From Marinilongibacter aquaticus (GTDB lineage: Bacteria > Bacteroidota > Bacteroidia > Cytophagales > Spirosomataceae), in assembly GCF_020149935.1 (NCBI RefSeq), contig NZ_CP083757.1:1426001-1490000 (forward strand): a stretch of DNA of 64,000 nt, given 5' to 3'. Under the pieces are notes generated by a model, which saw nothing but the letters and a program-made list of their open reading frames with translations, was not told where the DNA came from and ran no database searches. Below are positions 60,590 to 64,000 of this stretch, piece by piece. Positions within the stretch are counted from its first letter, which is position 1, and each line of letters begins with the position of its first letter. The translations under genes were made by a program, and so were the position numbers.

Positions 60590-61842
60590 GCTTCAACAAA
60601 AGGAAACCAATAAGCCGCATATTCGGGATAACGTACCAGCTCGTAATGGTCTTCGCTAAACGGATTTGGTTTATTGTAAAATGTAAAAATTATCTCGTTG
60701 AAATTGCCACTTTGGGCGTACATCCATACCTCGCGAAGGCCGTTGCGTTGGATTCTCGTCGGTGGGCCCAATACGGTATAGATCATGCCTTTATCCGTTT
60801 TCCAACCGTCTTTGTAATTGCTAAACAATTCATTGGCCTTTTGCACACGGCGGTAATAGGCCCGAATGATCCGCTTCGCCAAATCGGTTTTTCCTTCGCT
60901 CAATTTCAAAAAATACAAGTCCATCGATTTTTTGAAATCTTCGGCACCTTTCAGTTCTTTGATTTCCTCATTGGTGCTCATATACACCAAAGGTTCGAGC
61001 AATTTATCGACTTGGGCTAAACGCGGATAACGCTCATCGGCCACCAGAAAACCGAAACCTTCTATAGGTTCGGGTTGATCGACATACAAAACATAAGTAC
61101 CTTCTTTATCCAAAAGCACCTTTTCATTCGATTTAATGTGACGGGTTTCCACTTCGGTAAAGCTGCTCAATTCTTCCCGTTTGCTTGTGCTCATAGGCGA
61201 AAGTGCGGGCGGGCTTTCGGCACTATAACGCACCAAAATCAAATCGTGGCTGGCTTCGTCCATCGACTTCAGCGTTATCACTTCTCCTTTTTGAAAATAT
61301 GTTTTGAACGAAGCGGATGAACTTCCATCCAAATACAAAGCAAACAAATGGTTTGGCCTTTCGGTATTGAAATCCACGAGCGATTCGTGCACAAATTTCC
61401 GCGAGGCTTTCAGGTCGACAAAATCCATCCCCAATGTCGCTTGAGCATGTTCTTTTAGTCGCGGGATATTGAAGGTCCAACGAACACGGCCATCTACAAA
61501 TTTGGCGTCGCTGGCCATGAAATCTATTTTACCCGACTCGAATTTTTCCTTTATTCCACTGGCACTTTGCAAGGCCCAACTGGTGCGGAAAGCTTTCGCC
61601 AAATCTTCTTTGCTTACTTCTTTTTCTCCTTTGTCGATCTGCATATCGACATACACAATCACCTGATTCGAATCTTTCAGAATGTAATTGGTGTTGATGG
61701 AAGAAATGTACAAACCCGTATCGGTTGAAGCCGGCTTTCTGACCTTGCTCACTTCATTGCCCACCACAGATTTTTTCTGCACTTTGCAGGCCGAAAAGAG
61801 CACGGCCAAAACTAAAAAAGGAATAAATCGTTTATTATTCAT
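60562..61842 (-). CDS. GWxTD-domain lipoprotein
   Basis: The 426-residue protein has a lipoprotein signal (PFLVLAVLFSAC), a middle beta-rich part, and a C-terminal domain with the name motif in YKDGWKTDKGMIYTVLGPP, followed by an aromatic-rich stretch. GWxTD proteins are found in Bacteroidota and related phyla, and their role is unknown. The start at 61842 puts the lipobox in place; the frame extends to 61902. It overlaps rlmB, whose product is cytosolic, so the pairing is probably expression-related and not a complex. Confidence 0.88.
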   Translation of the reverse strand: MNNKRFIPFLVLAVLFSACKVQKKSVVGNEVSKVRKPASTDTGLYISSINTNYILKDSNQVIVYVDMQIDKGEKEVSKEDLAKAFRTSWALQSASGIKEKFESGKIDFMASDAKFVDGRVRWTFNIPRLKEHAQATLGMDFVDLKASRKFVHESLVDFNTERPNHLFALYLDGSSSASFKTYFQKGEVITLKSMDEASHDLILVRYSAESPPALSPMSTSKREELSSFTEVETRHIKSNEKVLLDKEGTYVLYVDQPEPIEGFGFLVADERYPRLAQVDKLLEPLVYMSTNEEIKELKGAEDFKKSMDLYFLKLSEGKTDLAKRIIRAYYRRVQKANELFSNYKDGWKTDKGMIYTVLGPPTRIQRNGLREVWMYAQSGNFNEIIFTFYNKPNPFSEDHYELVRYPEYAAYWFPFVEAWRTGKILE

Positions 61843-61987
61843 AATGAATTCAAATATATAACAATAACGAAAAACGAATAGCAATTGTAAGATATAAGAC
61901 ACAAGAATTTTAGATATCTACAATTCTAGAAAGGCAGATTCCAGAATATGAATCGCGGTTTTCGGACAATCACCAATTTAATCAACA

Positions 61988-62356
61988 ATGAAAGATATTG
62001 AATCGCGGGAAGATATTATAGCCTTGGTCACCCGTTTCTATACTTATGTGCACGCCGACGAATTCATGGCTCCGGTTTTCCAAATGCCCAAAGAGCAATT
62101 CGATCGCCACCTCATCAGAACATACAACTTTTGGGACAATTGGCTGTTTCAAACGGGAGAATACAAAGGCGGCCTCATGTGGGCACACATCGAACGCAAT
62201 GAAACCCACCGCATCACAACAAAGCATTTTGAACATTGGCTGGCCCATTGGTTTCGGGCTACAGACGAACTCTATTCTGGAAAAAATGCAGATTTCGTAA
62301 AATCAAAAGCTTTGGAATTGGGGCAATTCATCAATCAACGCCTCAACGGGCATTAA
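61988..62356 (+). CDS. Group III truncated hemoglobin
   Basis: The 122 residues form a 2-on-2 globin: EDIIALVTRFYTYVHADEFMAPVF, a distal region with FDRHLIRTYNFWDNWLF, the proximal His probably in ITTKHFEHWLAHWF. Length and lack of extra domains fit group III. Such proteins bind oxygen or NO; the role here is unknown. Its end overlaps the convergent metX by four bases. Confidence 0.87.
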   Translation: MKDIESREDIIALVTRFYTYVHADEFMAPVFQMPKEQFDRHLIRTYNFWDNWLFQTGEYKGGLMWAHIERNETHRITTKHFEHWLAHWFRATDELYSGKNADFVKSKALELGQFINQRLNGH

Positions 62357-63369
62357 CATCCGCACCAATCGGCAATAATTTTCGACATGGTTTCAAATTC
62401 GATCAAGAAACCATCATGCCCATAATCCGAATCGATTTCCACAAACTGGGCTCCAGGTATATGTGCCGCTAGAAAAGCCTGTTCGTTTGGTGGAAAAAGA
62501 TGATCAGAACTAATGCCGATCACCAAGGTTTTGGCCTTTATCATTTTCAAGGCCTCGGCTACAGAGCCTCTACCGCGGCCCACATCGTGCGAATCGAACA
62601 TCTTGCTCAGAAACCAATACGAAAAGGCATTGAAACGACGCGTGATTTTTTCGCCTTGATAATTCTGATACGTACTTGCCCGAAAGAAGTTCACTTGACC
62701 TTCGTCTCGCGATTGGGTGCGGTTGTATGTTTGATAATTGCGATACGAGAGCAAAGCCACAGATCGGGCCACACGCAAGCCTTCTATTCCAGCTTTTGGG
62801 TGTCTTTCGACCCAAGTTGGATCCAACTCAATGGCCATACGCTGGCTTTCGTTAAAGGCGATCCCCCAAGGAGAAAGTATCGCATTTGTCGAGAATAAAA
62901 TAAGGTTTTCGATGACTTCGGGTTGGGCAATTGACCATTCCTGAGCCTGTTGGCCGCCAAGAGAGCCGCCCATGAGCATGTATATTTTCTCGATCTCCAA
63001 ATGCTTGCGAAGCAATTCGAGGCAAGTGACCACATCGCGAATGGTAAGCAAAGGGAAATCGTGATAGTAGGGCTTTTGCGTTTCCGGATTTACGCTCAGC
63101 GGATTTGTACTGCCGTAATGCGAGCCGGGCACATTCATGCAAATGACGAAATGCTCTTTGGGATTGAAAAAGCGATTGTCGCCTATCAAACCGTTCCACC
63201 AATCCGAAGGATTCGCATTTCCTGTAAAAGCATGGCAAACCCACACCACATTGCTTTTATCGGCATTCAGCTCGCCGTATGTCGTGTAGGCCAAATCCAC
63301 CTCGGGCAAAAATTCGCCGCTTTCCAACAAAACAGGTTCGCGGTGACAGTACATTTCGTTTCTCAACAT
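62353..63369 (-). CDS. metX: Homoserine O-acetyltransferase
   Basis: This 338-residue alpha/beta hydrolase-fold acyltransferase makes O-acetylhomoserine for methionine synthesis. It has VCHAFTGNANPSDWWNGLIG, the nucleophile elbow LMGGSLGGQQAQEWS, AIELDPTWV and late Asp/His (ISSDHLFPP, YGHDGFL). The start at 63369 is chosen because the ATG at 63402 lies inside a terminator hairpin. Acetyl versus succinyl specificity is by family. It follows metY in the same direction. Confidence 0.93.
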   Translation of the reverse strand: MLRNEMYCHREPVLLESGEFLPEVDLAYTTYGELNADKSNVVWVCHAFTGNANPSDWWNGLIGDNRFFNPKEHFVICMNVPGSHYGSTNPLSVNPETQKPYYHDFPLLTIRDVVTCLELLRKHLEIEKIYMLMGGSLGGQQAQEWSIAQPEVIENLILFSTNAILSPWGIAFNESQRMAIELDPTWVERHPKAGIEGLRVARSVALLSYRNYQTYNRTQSRDEGQVNFFRASTYQNYQGEKITRRFNAFSYWFLSKMFDSHDVGRGRGSVAEALKMIKAKTLVIGISSDHLFPPNEQAFLAAHIPGAQFVEIDSDYGHDGFLIEFETMSKIIADWCGC

Positions 63370-63380
63370 ATCTAAAAAAT

Positions 63381-63406
63381 GGGCACGCCGAAAACCCGGC
63401 ATGCCC
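63381..63406 (-). terminator. Hairpin between metY and metX, terminator or attenuator
   Basis: On the minus strand GGGCATGCCG and CGGCGTGCCC pair over ten positions (one G-T) around a GGTTTT loop, followed by ATTTTTT. It lies 7 bases after the metY stop and 12 bases before the metX start, so it can end metY transcripts and limit metX. Confidence 0.75.
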
Positions 63407-63413
63407 GAAAAAT

Positions 63414-64000
<587 letters not shown>

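Noticed and set aside
63370-63402. Upstream ATG of metX (63402)
   Set aside because: It lies in the terminator hairpin, and the added 11 residues are not part of the family N-terminus.

Overview
The window reads as chromosome of a Bacteroidota bacterium, most likely of the Cytophagales type. The signs are promoters of the TTG / TAnnTTTG form, short leaders without strong Shine-Dalgarno sequences, secreted proteins with type IX secretion (T9SS) C-terminal sorting domains, an OmpA/TPR/PD40 protein built like PorE, ECF sigma/FecR pairs, TonB parts, DUF2851, DUF6428, GWxTD and GIN (DUF2807) proteins, and a metY-metX pair. I see no tRNA, rRNA, CRISPR array, insertion sequence or phage gene. The species cannot be named from this.

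1-13.5 kb is mostly housekeeping. It holds the start of a bifunctional hisB (cut by the left edge), a DEAD-box RNA helicase behind a long leader, pyrE with a CNNM/CBS/CorC membrane protein, a NUDIX hydrolase, coaD, a ROK kinase overlapping a possible PD-(D/E)XK protein, a PafA-type alkaline phosphatase, a polyprenyl diphosphate synthase, a patatin phospholipase, an MFS transporter and a HAD phosphatase. 13.6-30 kb holds uvrA, a lactonase-type amidohydrolase, two T9SS cargo proteins, an esterase, the PorE-like protein, an NfeD-stomatin pair, an RluB/RsuA pseudouridine synthase with twelve 18-residue repeats, a LEA-like charged helical protein, a tiny lipoprotein, sucD, a YqaE/Pmp3 protein and metF.

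30.3-37.7 kb is a cell-envelope signalling block. An ECF sigma factor, a FecR anti-sigma factor and an STN-domain outer-membrane protein form one operon. It is flanked on both sides by GIN-domain lipoproteins on the other strand, and a TonB-dependent receptor lies upstream of the second one. An AddA-like helicase-nuclease follows.

41-44 kb is an arsenic-type island: ArsR, DUF6428, an ArsN-like acetyltransferase and an ArsC-like phosphatase, with two nearly identical operator palindromes and no efflux pump. Next come an HxlR regulator and a divergent nitroreductase with an inverted repeat between them. 44-54 kb is a plus-strand run: DoxX, a GH43 lipoprotein, SRPBCC, a minimal MscS channel, a HAD phosphatase, a sulfatase, a multicopper oxidase fused to a predicted beta-barrel, and a GT39-type glycosyltransferase.

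54-64 kb returns to housekeeping: a CCA-adding enzyme with a TTG start, an ExbD-TonB pair, DUF2851 with pyrF, rfbC, rlmB with a GWxTD lipoprotein, a truncated hemoglobin, metX and the 3' part of metY (cut by the right edge). The most unusual items are the sigma/FecR/STN/GIN block, the pump-less ars island with paired operators, the oxidase-barrel fusion, the repeat-bearing pseudouridine synthase, and the hairpins in the helicase leader and between metY and metX.
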